Shown: piece by piece, positions 1 through 7,750 of the stretch | Layout of the letters: the number at the start of each line of letters is the position of its first letter | Position numbering within the stretch: position 1 is the first letter of the stretch | The notes under the pieces: model-generated | What the model was told of the DNA's origin: nothing | Databases searched by the model: none | Seen by the model: the letters and a program-made list of their open reading frames with translations, nothing else | Position numbers and translations under genes: made by a program | NCBI RefSeq assembly: GCF_010548375.1 | Contig: NZ_JAAGLY010000013.1 | Coordinates: 186,001 to 250,000, forward strand | Direction of reading: 5' to 3' | Length of the DNA: 64,000 nucleotides | Source of the DNA: Streptomyces sp. SID13726 | GTDB lineage: Bacteria > Actinomycetota > Actinomycetes > Streptomycetales > Streptomycetaceae

Positions 1-1305
1 GGGGTCGGCGGCGGACTGGAGGACACCCCGGCCGGTGTCGACCCGCCAGCGCTGGGCGGAGCCCGAGGCGCAGGGGGCCGTGACCACGTCCGTGCCGTCG
101 GTGAAGTCGCCGGAGACGTCCAGGCAGCGGCCCGTGGAGACGTTGACCACCTGCGCGTAGCCGCCGCCCGGCGCCCGGAACGGCGGCGGGCTCGTCCTGC
201 GGGGCGGCGGGGAACTCCTCGTGGGGGAGGGCGAGGAGGCGGAGGGCGACGGCGCTCTGCTCGTCGACGAGGCCGACGGGGACGGGGAGGGCGACGGGGA
301 GAACGTCTCCGGCGGTGTGATCCGCGGCGGGCCCGGCAGCGTGGCCGTCGCCGAAGGAGAGGCCACCGGCGCGTCACCGCCCCGCGAGACCAGGAACAGC
401 AGCAGCGGCGCGAGCGCCACCCCCAGCGCCGCCGACGCCAGCACCAGCCGCCGCGGGCGCGGCCAAGTGCCGGAGGGCATACGGGACTTCACGCCCGCCA
501 CCGGGTCCGGCTCGTCCGCGCCGCGCGTCACGTACGCCGTCCCGGCCCACGGCAGCAGCCCCTCCGCCAGCGCCGCGCGCGGAGCGTCCCGTAACGCGCA
601 CTGCTCCTCGTGGGCCGCCGTGCAGTGCGGGCAGAGCGCCATGTGGGCGTACAGGTCGGCGTTGTCGCGCCGGCTGTCCGGTCGTACGGCCTCCTCGATC
701 AGGCGGCGGAAGTCGGCGCAGCGGGGGTCGTCGGAGGCGGCGAGCCGGAACCGCAGACAGGCCTGTGCCAGCGCACCGAGGGCGCCCTCGGTGCCGTAGA
801 CCACGTCCTCGCGGGTGAGGCCGAGGTAGCCCGCCGTGCGGGGCTGCGGCTCGGCCTCCACCAGGCCGTACCAGACGAGGCCCTGGCCGCGGTCGGGCAG
901 GGACTGGAACGCGGCCAGCATGGGCGGCACCGGGCCGCCGGGCGGTGCCGTGTTCAGGGTGAGCAGGAGGCCCGGGTCCAGGCCGGCCGAGCGGGCGTCC
1001 CCGGCCCACACCGCCGCCGAAGCCGCAGCCAGCAGCAGGAGCCGGTGGCGCCACGGCAGGCCGGGGTCGACCCCGCGGGCCGTCTCCCGGGCCGCCAGCG
1101 TGAAGGTCTGCGCGGCCAGCTGCCGGGCCGCCGCGTCACCGGCCGTGCAGAGGCGGGCGTAGGCCAGGACCGCCGGCTGATGGCGGGCGCGCAGCTCCAG
1201 CAGGGCCGGGTAGGCCGTGGCCGGGGCAGCGCGCAGCAGCTCGGTGAGCCGGGCGTCGGACGCGCCCGCGTGCACCCCGCCCCCCGTCCCGTCGGCCCGC
1301 ACCAT
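1..1305 (-). CDS. Membrane-anchored regulator-like protein with zinc-finger motif and C-terminal ricin-type lectin domain (partial)
   Basis: The frame is open to the left edge, so the 3' end is missing; 435 codons are visible. Residues 20-110 are helical and resemble a degenerate sigma-factor-like region. A zinc-finger-like HMALCPHC..H..QC motif lies near residues 220-237. One hydrophobic segment near residue 275 is followed by a Ser/Pro-rich linker. The tail starts like a ricin B lectin repeat (CLDV, DGT, AQRW). The ATG at 1305 sits 6-9 nt after AGGAGGAGG; a GTG two codons upstream is too close to it. Codon 238 is TTA, the rare leucine codon read by bldA tRNA. I infer cytosolic regulator-like and extracellular sugar-binding halves. 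It lies next to the sigI-type cassette, but no functional link is proven. Confidence 0.75.
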   Translation of the reverse strand, partial: MVRADGTGGGVHAGASDARLTELLRAAPATAYPALLELRARHQPAVLAYARLCTAGDAAARQLAAQTFTLAARETARGVDPGLPWRHRLLLLAAASAAVWAGDARSAGLDPGLLLTLNTAPPGGPVPPMLAAFQSLPDRGQGLVWYGLVEAEPQPRTAGYLGLTREDVVYGTEGALGALAQACLRFRLAASDDPRCADFRRLIEEAVRPDSRRDNADLYAHMALCPHCTAAHEEQCALRDAPRAALAEGLLPWAGTAYVTRGADEPDPVAGVKSRMPSGTWPRPRRLVLASAALGVALAPLLLFLVSRGGDAPVASPSATATLPGPPRITPPETFSPSPSPSPSASSTSRAPSPSASSPSPTRSSPPPRRTSPPPFRAPGGGYAQVVNVSTGRCLDVSGDFTDGTDVVTAPCASGSAQRWRVDTGRGVLQSAADP

Positions 1306-1471
1306 GCGCACCCTCCTCCTGACGTACCGGCCAGTCTGTGCGGGACCATAGTGAGGGAAGTGAACCCTTGGGGAAAGAGTTTCTCCGAGTAACCGAGAGC
1401 TGTCCCGAACGCACGGCGCCCGGCGTCCCCCAGGACACCGGGCACACGCGCAGGTCAGTGCGGCCGACGCG

Positions 1472-2374
1472 TCACTCCTCGACGGTCAGGCCCTTCCGCA
1501 GTCGCACCAGGGTCCGCGACAGCAGCCGTGACACATGCATCTGCGAGATACCGAGTTCGTCGCCGATCTCCGACTGGGTCATGCCCGCCACGAACCTCAG
1601 GGAGAGGATCTGACGGTCCCGGGACGGCAGTTCGGCGATCAGCGGCTTCAGGGACTCGACGTACTCGATGCCCTCCAGGCCGTGGTCCTCGTAGCCGATC
1701 CGGTCGGCCAGCGCGCCCTCGGAGTCGTCCTCCTCGGGCTGGGCGTCCAGGGAGGAGGCGGTGTACGCGTTGGACGCGGCCATGCCCTCGACGACCTCGT
1801 CCTTCGACAGCCCGAGGCGCTCGGCGAGCTCGCCCACCGTCGGCGCGCGGTCGAGCCTCTGGGCCAGTTCGTCGCCGGCCTTCGCCAGGTCGAGCCGGAG
1901 CTCCTGGAGTCGGCGCGGTACGCGCACGGACCACGAGGTGTCCCGGAAGAAACGCTTGATCTCGCCGACGATGGTCGGCATCGCGAAGGTGGGGAACTCC
2001 ACACCGCGGCTGAGCTCGAAGCGGTCGATCGCCTTGATCAGGCCGATGGTGCCGACCTGGATGATGTCCTCCATCGGCTCGCTGCGCGAGCGGAACCGGG
2101 AGGCGGCGAACTTGACCAGCGCGAGGTTCAGTTCGACGAGCGTGTTGCGGACGTACGAGTACTCGTGCGTGCCCTCCTCCAGCGACTCCAGCCGTGCGAA
2201 GAGGGTCTTGGAGAGGGCTCGTGCGTCCACCGGCCCCACCTCTTCGTACGGGGGGATCTCCGGAAGCCCGGCGAGCAAGTCGCCTGCGCCGTCCTGCTCG
2301 ATGGGATCCAGATGTTCCGGGGGGGATGTCGACGTCGCCTCTTGGGTATGCGATGCGTCGAGCCGGGGTGACAT
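1472..2374 (-). CDS. sigI: SigB/SigF-type alternative RNA polymerase sigma factor
   Basis: This 300-residue group 3 sigma factor has region 2 (RSRSEPMEDIIQVG, then GLIKAIDRF, near residues 95-125), region 3 (APTVGELAERLGLS) and a region 4 helix-turn-helix (MTQSEIGDELGISQMHVSRLL). It would direct RNA polymerase to stress or development promoters. The ATG at 2374 is preferred because GGAGG lies 5 nt upstream; ATGs at 2398 and 2386 are less well placed. It is divergent from the anti-anti-sigma and anti-sigma genes to its right. This is the arrangement I recall for S. coelicolor SigI (SCO3068) with ArsI and PrsI. The family call is firm; the sigI name rests on remembered synteny. Confidence 0.93.
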   Translation of the reverse strand: MSPRLDASHTQEATSTSPPEHLDPIEQDGAGDLLAGLPEIPPYEEVGPVDARALSKTLFARLESLEEGTHEYSYVRNTLVELNLALVKFAASRFRSRSEPMEDIIQVGTIGLIKAIDRFELSRGVEFPTFAMPTIVGEIKRFFRDTSWSVRVPRRLQELRLDLAKAGDELAQRLDRAPTVGELAERLGLSKDEVVEGMAASNAYTASSLDAQPEEDDSEGALADRIGYEDHGLEGIEYVESLKPLIAELPSRDRQILSLRFVAGMTQSEIGDELGISQMHVSRLLSRTLVRLRKGLTVEE

Positions 2375-2625
2375 GATGTCCTCCATCGTTCTCGGCATAA
2401 GGCTGCCGAAGCCAATTCGTGCACTGCGGTGTGCGGCGCCTCCAAAGCCGGCCGTGTCGAGTTCGTGTCTCTACTAGCCCTACCCGTAATCCGGAGTCGA
2501 CCGCAAGTGTCTTATGTGCGGTTATGTCCGTTTGTGAGTGATTGTTCGGGTGTCGGAGGGTGTGGAGAAGGCGTAGTGTTCGAGGGCGTCAGTCAGCAGC
2601 CACGACGTCGGGAGAGAGAGACGGC

Positions 2626-3006
2626 ATGGACCGCGGGACGGTCGGCAGCGCACAGTCTGGCCGGCTTCTGGTTGAGGTGCGCGAAGAGGGCTCCAGTGCC
2701 GTCGTGACACCGGCGGGTGAGTTGGATCACCACACCGCCGATCTGTTGCGTGAGCCACTCGACGACTGCCTCGCCAAGGGAAAGAGCCGGCTTGTCGTCG
2801 ACTGCACACGGCTGGAGTTCTGTGACTCCACCGGACTGAATGTGCTGCTGGGGGCACGGCTGAAAGCCGAGGCGGCGGGGGGTGGCGTACATCTCGCGGG
2901 GATGCTGCCGGTCGTGGCGCGGGTCTTCGAGATCACGGGCGCGGACGCCGTCTTCACGGTCCATGACACGCTCGCAGCGGCCCTGGCGGACGAGTCCGGC
3001 GGCTGA
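2626..3006 (+). CDS. arsI: STAS-domain anti-sigma factor antagonist
   Basis: The 126-residue protein is a single STAS domain of SpoIIAA/RsbV type. The conserved site FCDSTGL carries the predicted phospho-acceptor Ser68 next to Asp67. Such proteins bind the anti-sigma kinase when unphosphorylated and so free the sigma factor. The ATG at 2626 follows GGGAGAGAG by about 6 nt; a longer upstream frame lacks a better site. It is followed 183 nt downstream by the HATPase gene on the same strand and is divergent from the sigma factor gene, which together make a partner-switching module. The arsI symbol follows the remembered S. coelicolor arrangement. Confidence 0.9.
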   Translation: MDRGTVGSAQSGRLLVEVREEGSSAVVTPAGELDHHTADLLREPLDDCLAKGKSRLVVDCTRLEFCDSTGLNVLLGARLKAEAAGGGVHLAGMLPVVARVFEITGADAVFTVHDTLAAALADESGG

Positions 3007-3189
3007 GGCGGTTCGCCTCGCGGCCGGCGCCCGTCGGGTGTTGCACCCCTCGTGCCGGACAAACGTCCCGAATGCAGGGGTGTTCCGTCGGTCCGCTCGG
3101 GCAGGAGACATCCGTACTGACTGTTCGGTGAGCGACCTTGCAGTGACGTTCTGAATCGTGAACCGGTGAATCGGTGAGGTGAAGCGCTG

Positions 3190-3684
3190 ATGAGCACCAC
3201 CCGGCCCTACTCGCCGGGCGACCGTGACCCGGAGCCCGGCGCGGAGCCCGGCGGCGAAGCCGAGGTCCCGACCGGGGGGCAGGCCCGCCGACTGAGCTTC
3301 GACGGGGAGAGCGGGGTCGTTCCGCTCGCGCGCGACTTCACCCGGCAGGCGCTGTACGCGTGGGGGTGGCTTCCGGCGGCCTCCGCGGACCAGCGCGCCG
3401 CCGCCGAGGACGTGCTGCTGGTCGTCTCCGAACTGGTGACCAACGCGTGCCTGCACGCCGAGGGCCCCGACCAGCTCTGGATCTCCTGCGACAACAAGGT
3501 GATCCGGGTCGAGGTCTCCGACCGCGGCGCGGGCCAGCCGGCCCCCCGCACCCCGCACCGCGCGGGCCGCCCCGGCGGCCACGGCATGTTCATCGTGCAG
3601 CGCCTCTGCCTGGACTGGGGAGTCGTACGCTCCCCGGGGGCGGCCGGCAAGACGGTGTGGGCGGAGCTGGGAGCGCCGGCGTAG
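3190..3684 (+). CDS. prsI: Anti-sigma factor, serine kinase with HATPase domain
   Basis: The 164-residue protein has a GHKL ATPase fold of RsbW/SpoIIAB type. The N box is SELVTNACLHA with Asn85, followed by a DRGAG G1 box and a GGHGMFIVQ G2 region. The first 35 residues are acidic and Gly/Pro-rich and look disordered. It should sequester the divergent sigma factor and phosphorylate the STAS partner. GAGGTGAAG lies 6 nt before the ATG. The short repeats GTGAACCGGTGAATCGGTGA precede the ribosome binding site. All recognisable ATP-binding motifs are present. Confidence 0.9.
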   Translation: MSTTRPYSPGDRDPEPGAEPGGEAEVPTGGQARRLSFDGESGVVPLARDFTRQALYAWGWLPAASADQRAAAEDVLLVVSELVTNACLHAEGPDQLWISCDNKVIRVEVSDRGAGQPAPRTPHRAGRPGGHGMFIVQRLCLDWGVVRSPGAAGKTVWAELGAPA

Positions 3685-3820
3685 GGCCTGATCCACCGGA
3701 CGGGCCCCGGCGCGGTCCGCACAGTTCCGACACTTACTTTCTCTTCCTTCCTCTCGTACCCCGGCGTACCTTGACGGCCGATCTGATGTGCCGTCAGGAA
3801 CGAGTAAGGGGAGCGGAACC

Positions 3821-4519
3821 GTGTCGTACCCGAAACGAACCGCCGCGCTCGCGTCCGTCGCGGCTCTGGCCGGCTCGGCGGTGCTGCTGACCGCCCCCGC
3901 TGCCCGTGCCGAGGTCGTGAACGTCAACTACCAGTGCAAGACGCCGATCGGTGACAAGAGCGCCGTCTCGCCCATCGACATCGAGGGCGTCAAGAGCGGC
4001 AGCGGCTACAAGATCACCATGTCCTGGCAGAAGGGCGTCTCCTCCAGCCCGGTCGACCTGGGCAAGGGGGCGATGAACCCGAGCGCCACCATCAAGCTGG
4101 GCGGCGCCGACAGCGGGACCATGGCGGTCTCCGGGCCCGCCAACCAGGCCGTGGTCCCGGCCAACACCCCCATCAAGATCAATGACCTGACCGGGACGTA
4201 CACCCCGAAGAAGTCCGGCAAGGTCACCTTCACCGCGGGCGTGCTCACCATCAAGGCGCTCGGCACGACCACCACGTGCACGCCGACCAACAGCCCCGGC
4301 GCCTCGCTGACCCTGGACGTCACCGCGGCGGGCGGGAGCGGCACCACCGGCTCCACCCAGAGCGGCGGCACCACCGGCTCCGGCGCCGAACTCCCGCAGA
4401 CCGGCCCCGAGGACTCGGCGATCGCCCTCGGCACCCTCGGCGGCACCGTGCTGCTCGCGGGCGCGGCGGGCGCCCTGTGGCTGACCCGACGGAACCAGAC
4501 GGTCCGCGTACGCCGCTGA
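3821..4519 (+). CDS. Secreted cell-wall-sorted surface protein with LPxTG-type signal
   Basis: The 232-residue protein has a signal peptide ending in an ARA site near residue 31. One beta-rich domain of about 140 residues is bounded by two cysteines (YQCKTP and TTTTCTPT). A Gly/Ser/Thr linker follows. The C-terminal sorting signal is LPQTG, a hydrophobic stretch and a basic tail. The GTG at 3821 is chosen because AAGGGGAG lies 7 nt upstream; the earlier in-frame ATG at 3788 lacks a site and would spoil the signal peptide. The domain recurs twice in the gene at 5858-7174. It resembles DUF6801-like surface domains, but I am not certain of the family. Function is unknown; a sortase E or A should anchor it. 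Confidence 0.85.
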   Translation: MSYPKRTAALASVAALAGSAVLLTAPAARAEVVNVNYQCKTPIGDKSAVSPIDIEGVKSGSGYKITMSWQKGVSSSPVDLGKGAMNPSATIKLGGADSGTMAVSGPANQAVVPANTPIKINDLTGTYTPKKSGKVTFTAGVLTIKALGTTTTCTPTNSPGASLTLDVTAAGGSGTTGSTQSGGTTGSGAELPQTGPEDSAIALGTLGGTVLLAGAAGALWLTRRNQTVRVRR

Positions 4520-4557
4520 GCGGCCCGACCGGTCCCGTACGACAGCTGGAGCCGCCC

Positions 4558-4755
4558 ATGCCGTCCACCGCCCGTGTCCCGTACCTGCTCCCGCCGGTGC
4601 TGTCCGTGCCGTCCGTGCCGCCGGGGTCCGGTCCTTCCGCTCGCGCCTTCGCCGGGGCCGCCCTGTTCGCCGTACGGCGTCGAAGGCGTCGTACGGCCGA
4701 CCGCGTGCCCGGAATCCCGCGCACGGAAGCCGAGTCGACGGGAGCGATGACGTGA
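4558..4755 (+). CDS. Possible 65-residue coupled small protein
   Basis: An ATG frame follows CTGGAGC and ends in TGA, which overlaps the GTG of the next gene (4-bp overlap). It could be translationally coupled. The predicted product is rich in Pro, Ser and Arg with an RRRRRR run near residue 42 and no recognisable domain. I cannot exclude that it is only leader sequence for the downstream gene. Support is limited to its start and stop placement. Confidence 0.3.
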   Translation: MPSTARVPYLLPPVLSVPSVPPGSGPSARAFAGAALFAVRRRRRRTADRVPGIPRTEAESTGAMT

Positions 4756-5861
4756 GCCTGTGCTGGAGTCCGGGCGGCCGGGCGGTGCGGTCGGCGGTGC
4801 TGGTGACGGTGTTCGCGCTGCTCCTGCTGGGGCCCGTGGCCGGGACGGCGGCCGCGGCGGACGGGCCGAGTGTGAAGGTGTCCAAGTCTCAGGCCGGCAC
4901 CGGGAGTTCGATCACCGTGACCGGCGCCGGCTGGCGGCAGCGGGCGCTGTTGATGATCCTGATCTGCGGACAGGCCGTGCCGTCGCGCGGGGTGCCCGGG
5001 GGCACCAACTCCTGTGCCAACGCGGACGGCAGGGCCGTCACCACCGACGCCGAGGGCCGCTTCAGCAAGCAACTGCCGGTCTCCGAACCGCCGGTGCCCT
5101 GCCCCTGTGTGGTGCACGTGGCCACCGTGACCGGGGCGAAGGCCGACGCGGACGCGATCTTCCAGGTGGCCGGGCACGCCGTGGAGCCGCTGCCCGCGGA
5201 CACCTCCGGCGGCCGGATCTCCGTGCTCTCCGACACCCGACTCGACGGCTCCGGGGGCCTGTTGACGTGGTTCGGGTCCCCGCCCGCGCGCACGCTCGTC
5301 CTCACCGTCGGCAACGTCGGCACCTCCGACGTCAAGGACCCCGTCTTCCAAGTCGGCACCGCCCACGGTGTGTTCGCCCCGCAGTGGGACGAACAGCAGT
5401 GGCGCGGCACGATCAGGCCCGGCGGCAAGGCGCGGATCGAGCTGCCCGTCGAGCTGACGGGCGGCGCGCACGGCGACTACACGGTGTCCCTGAAGTACGG
5501 CGGCAAGGTGCTCGCCGAGCAGCCCTGGGACGTGGGCCGGCCCTGGGGCGTGACGCTGTTCTGGATCCTGGTCTGCCTGGTCGTGCCGGCGGCGCTGTTC
5601 CGTATCGGCATGGCGGTGGTGGACCGGGTCCGGCCACGGCCCGCCGGAGGCGTCCGGCACCGCGGTCTGCGGCTTCCCGAACTCGCCCTGCGGCTACCGG
5701 GGTTCAAGCCCTCCAAGGCCGCGCACGCGGCCCCTTCGACTTCCACCCTGCCGTGGTTCACCCCGGACGCCGATCCGGGCGCGGCCGGTGGTCGGCTCTC
5801 CGCACCGCACGACGACAGCCCGACGAGTCCTACGACTCCCACCAGAGAGGGAACCACGTGA
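4752..5861 (+). CDS. Secreted membrane-anchored Ig-like protein, function unknown
   Basis: The 369-residue protein has a signal peptide (hydrophobic residues 13-30, AAA cleavage region). Its N-terminal beta domain begins PSVKVSKSQAGTGSSITVTG and contains four cysteines, including CPC. It is reminiscent of neocarzinostatin-like or IPT/Ig folds. A second beta domain covers about residues 160-255. A transmembrane helix lies near residue 265, followed by a Pro-rich cytosolic tail. The GTG start overlaps the preceding small frame by 4 bp, and the stop overlaps the next gene's GTG by 4 bp. This indicates a tightly coupled operon with the surface protein downstream. No function is assigned. Confidence 0.8.
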   Translation: MSLCWSPGGRAVRSAVLVTVFALLLLGPVAGTAAAADGPSVKVSKSQAGTGSSITVTGAGWRQRALLMILICGQAVPSRGVPGGTNSCANADGRAVTTDAEGRFSKQLPVSEPPVPCPCVVHVATVTGAKADADAIFQVAGHAVEPLPADTSGGRISVLSDTRLDGSGGLLTWFGSPPARTLVLTVGNVGTSDVKDPVFQVGTAHGVFAPQWDEQQWRGTIRPGGKARIELPVELTGGAHGDYTVSLKYGGKVLAEQPWDVGRPWGVTLFWILVCLVVPAALFRIGMAVVDRVRPRPAGGVRHRGLRLPELALRLPGFKPSKAAHAAPSTSTLPWFTPDADPGAAGGRLSAPHDDSPTSPTTPTREGTT

Positions 5862-7174
5862 GCATGCGAAGGAGAGTCACACCGGCCGGGGGGCCGAGAA
5901 GAGCGGGCGCGGCGGGACTCGTGCTGGCGCTGACCGGGGCGGGCGTGGTGCTCGGCCTCACCGCCGGGATCGCGCAGGCCGCCGAGGTGTCGTTCGCGAC
6001 CCGGTGCGTGCCGCCCGCCGGCGTCGGGCTCGACCCCGTCGACGGCACCACCAAGGTGACGATCACCGCGCCGGCCACGGCGAAGGTGGGCGACCAGATC
6101 GACGTGGTGTGGAAGTTCACGCAGGCCGCGTCGAAGAATCCCAACATCATCGACCTGCCCGCGAATTCGGTGCAGCCGACGGGCACGCTGAAGGCGACGG
6201 GCGCGCAGACCGCGGACATCGCGATGACCGGTCCCCGGGAGAACCCGGCGATCCCCAAGGGCGGCGACATGGTGCTGTCCGACATGAAGGGCACGCTGAA
6301 GCTGACGGCGGCGGGGTCGCTGACGCTGACGCCGGGGCCGTACACGGTGAACGCGCTGGGGACGAACACGGTGTGCACGCCGACGGCGACGGTGCCCGCG
6401 GCGGCGACGGTCAACGTGGCGGCGGGGGACGGGACTTCGACGCCGGACCCGACCGACAGCGCGACGCCGACACCCACGCCGACGCCGACTCCGACGCCGA
6501 GTTCGACTCCCAGCTCCACGCCGAGCGCCACGGAGTCCTCCGGTGACGGCCAGACCGACTTCACCGGCAAGGCCGTCGACATCCCCTACACCTGCCAGTC
6601 GCCGCTCGGGGAGAAGAAGGCCACCTCCACGATCCAGATCAACGCCAAGAAGGACGGCGGCAGTTACGGCCTCACCGTGCAGTTCAAGAACTCCCCGATG
6701 GACAGCCCCGCCGACATCCCCGCGGACTCGGTGAAGCCGTCCATGGAGGTGGCCCTGGGAGGCGACGACAAGGGGTCGGTGCACGTCGAGGGACCCACCA
6801 ACTCCGAGGCCATCAAGTCGGGCGACCCGATAGAGATCCCGGACATGACGGGCACCTACAAGCCCGGCGCGACAGGCGAGTCGACCCTCTCCCCGGGCGT
6901 CCTCACGATCGAGGCCCTGGGCACGACGACCACCTGCAAGCCCGACAGCACAGAGGTCTCCCTCACCCTGACGACAGAGGAACAGGAGGGCGGCGCCTCC
7001 GGCGGCTCATCGACCTCGGGCGGCTCGACCACCGGCTCGTCGACCACCGGCGGCCTGGCGGCCACGGGCTCGGACGACCACGGGGCGCTGAAGGCGCTGG
7101 GGTTGGTGGCGGGGACGGCGGTGCTGCTGGGGGCAGCCGTGTTCACATTCATGCCTGGCCGAAGGGTGCGCTGA
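5858..7174 (+). CDS. Two-domain cell-wall-sorted surface protein with LAxTG signal
   Basis: The 438-residue protein has a signal peptide ending near AQAA. Two tandem beta domains of about 140 residues each start with a cysteine segment (TRCVPP; YTCQSP) and end in a cysteine segment (NTVCTPT; TTTCKPD). A (TP)n/Ser linker separates them. A Gly/Ser/Thr stalk precedes LAATG, a hydrophobic helix and GRRVR. LAxTG is the preferred motif of Streptomyces class E sortases. The GTG at 5858 follows AGAGAGGG and shares GTGA with the upstream stop. The second domain is closest to that of the protein at 3821-4519, so domains duplicated within and between genes. Confidence 0.85.
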   Translation: MSMRRRVTPAGGPRRAGAAGLVLALTGAGVVLGLTAGIAQAAEVSFATRCVPPAGVGLDPVDGTTKVTITAPATAKVGDQIDVVWKFTQAASKNPNIIDLPANSVQPTGTLKATGAQTADIAMTGPRENPAIPKGGDMVLSDMKGTLKLTAAGSLTLTPGPYTVNALGTNTVCTPTATVPAAATVNVAAGDGTSTPDPTDSATPTPTPTPTPTPSSTPSSTPSATESSGDGQTDFTGKAVDIPYTCQSPLGEKKATSTIQINAKKDGGSYGLTVQFKNSPMDSPADIPADSVKPSMEVALGGDDKGSVHVEGPTNSEAIKSGDPIEIPDMTGTYKPGATGESTLSPGVLTIEALGTTTTCKPDSTEVSLTLTTEEQEGGASGGSSTSGGSTTGSSTTGGLAATGSDDHGALKALGLVAGTAVLLGAAVFTFMPGRRVR

Positions 7175-7319
7175 CGATCTCGTCGTTTCACCTGATCGGT
7201 GGCCGTATGGCATTCTGCCGTTCGCGCAAGCAAGTGCGCGATGACGATGTGTGTCCTGCATCGGGACAGCTCAGAGGCGACCAACTCTGGCTGTTGCCCG
7301 GCAGAAGAAGGAGAAGCAA

Positions 7320-7679
7320 ATGATCTGGGGGAAGAAGGCGGCCGCGGGCGCCCTCGCGGCCGTCCTCATGGCGACCGGGACGGGTCTGGTCGCCGCGGGT
7401 ACCGCGGAGGCGGCCGGGGCCAAGTACAAGTGCAAGGCGGAGGTGCATCTCGACCTCGGTCGCCCCAAAGGCACGTCCTCGTGCAAGAAGTCCGCGTCGG
7501 GCAAGGGGATCGGCAAGCATCGCGTCAAACTCGTGTGTGACGTGGTGCGCGGTCGTGGCAACCCGCACGACATTTCGGTGACGCTGTTCGGTCCGTGGGT
7601 GAAGCCGGGAAAGAAGTCGACCGTGATGTGCGGCTTCAGCAGCTTCACCCGGTCGTGGTCGGTCGAGACGAAGGCCTGA
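7320..7679 (+). CDS. Small secreted protein with four cysteines
   Basis: The 119-residue protein has a signal peptide (hydrophobic segment about residues 6-30, AEAA site). The mature part of about 90 residues is basic, with four cysteines (YKCK, SSCKK, LVCD, VMCG) that could form two disulfides. AAGGAG lies 6 nt before the ATG. It is followed immediately by a strong bidirectional hairpin. I do not recognise the family. Its position suggests another extracellular component of the preceding surface-protein cluster, but it has its own 145-bp upstream region. Confidence 0.75.
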   Translation: MIWGKKAAAGALAAVLMATGTGLVAAGTAEAAGAKYKCKAEVHLDLGRPKGTSSCKKSASGKGIGKHRVKLVCDVVRGRGNPHDISVTLFGPWVKPGKKSTVMCGFSSFTRSWSVETKA

Positions 7680-7695
7680 CACAGGAGGCGTGAGA

Positions 7696-7730
7696 AAGGG
7701 CCGCCGCACCGTACCGGCGCGGCGGCCCTT
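7696..7730. terminator. Bidirectional intrinsic terminator hairpin
   Basis: A perfect 12-bp inverted repeat (AAGGGCCGCCGC / GCGGCGGCCCTT) with an 11-nt loop separates two convergent genes. The stem begins with AA and ends with TT, so it can serve both strands. Confidence 0.85.
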
Positions 7731-7750
7731 CACCGTTGGGGGCGGGAGGG

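Noticed and set aside
6465..6530. Short TPTPTP repeat region as a possible CRISPR or tandem-repeat array
   Set aside because: It is an in-frame Thr/Pro linker coding repeat inside the surface protein; there are no spacers.
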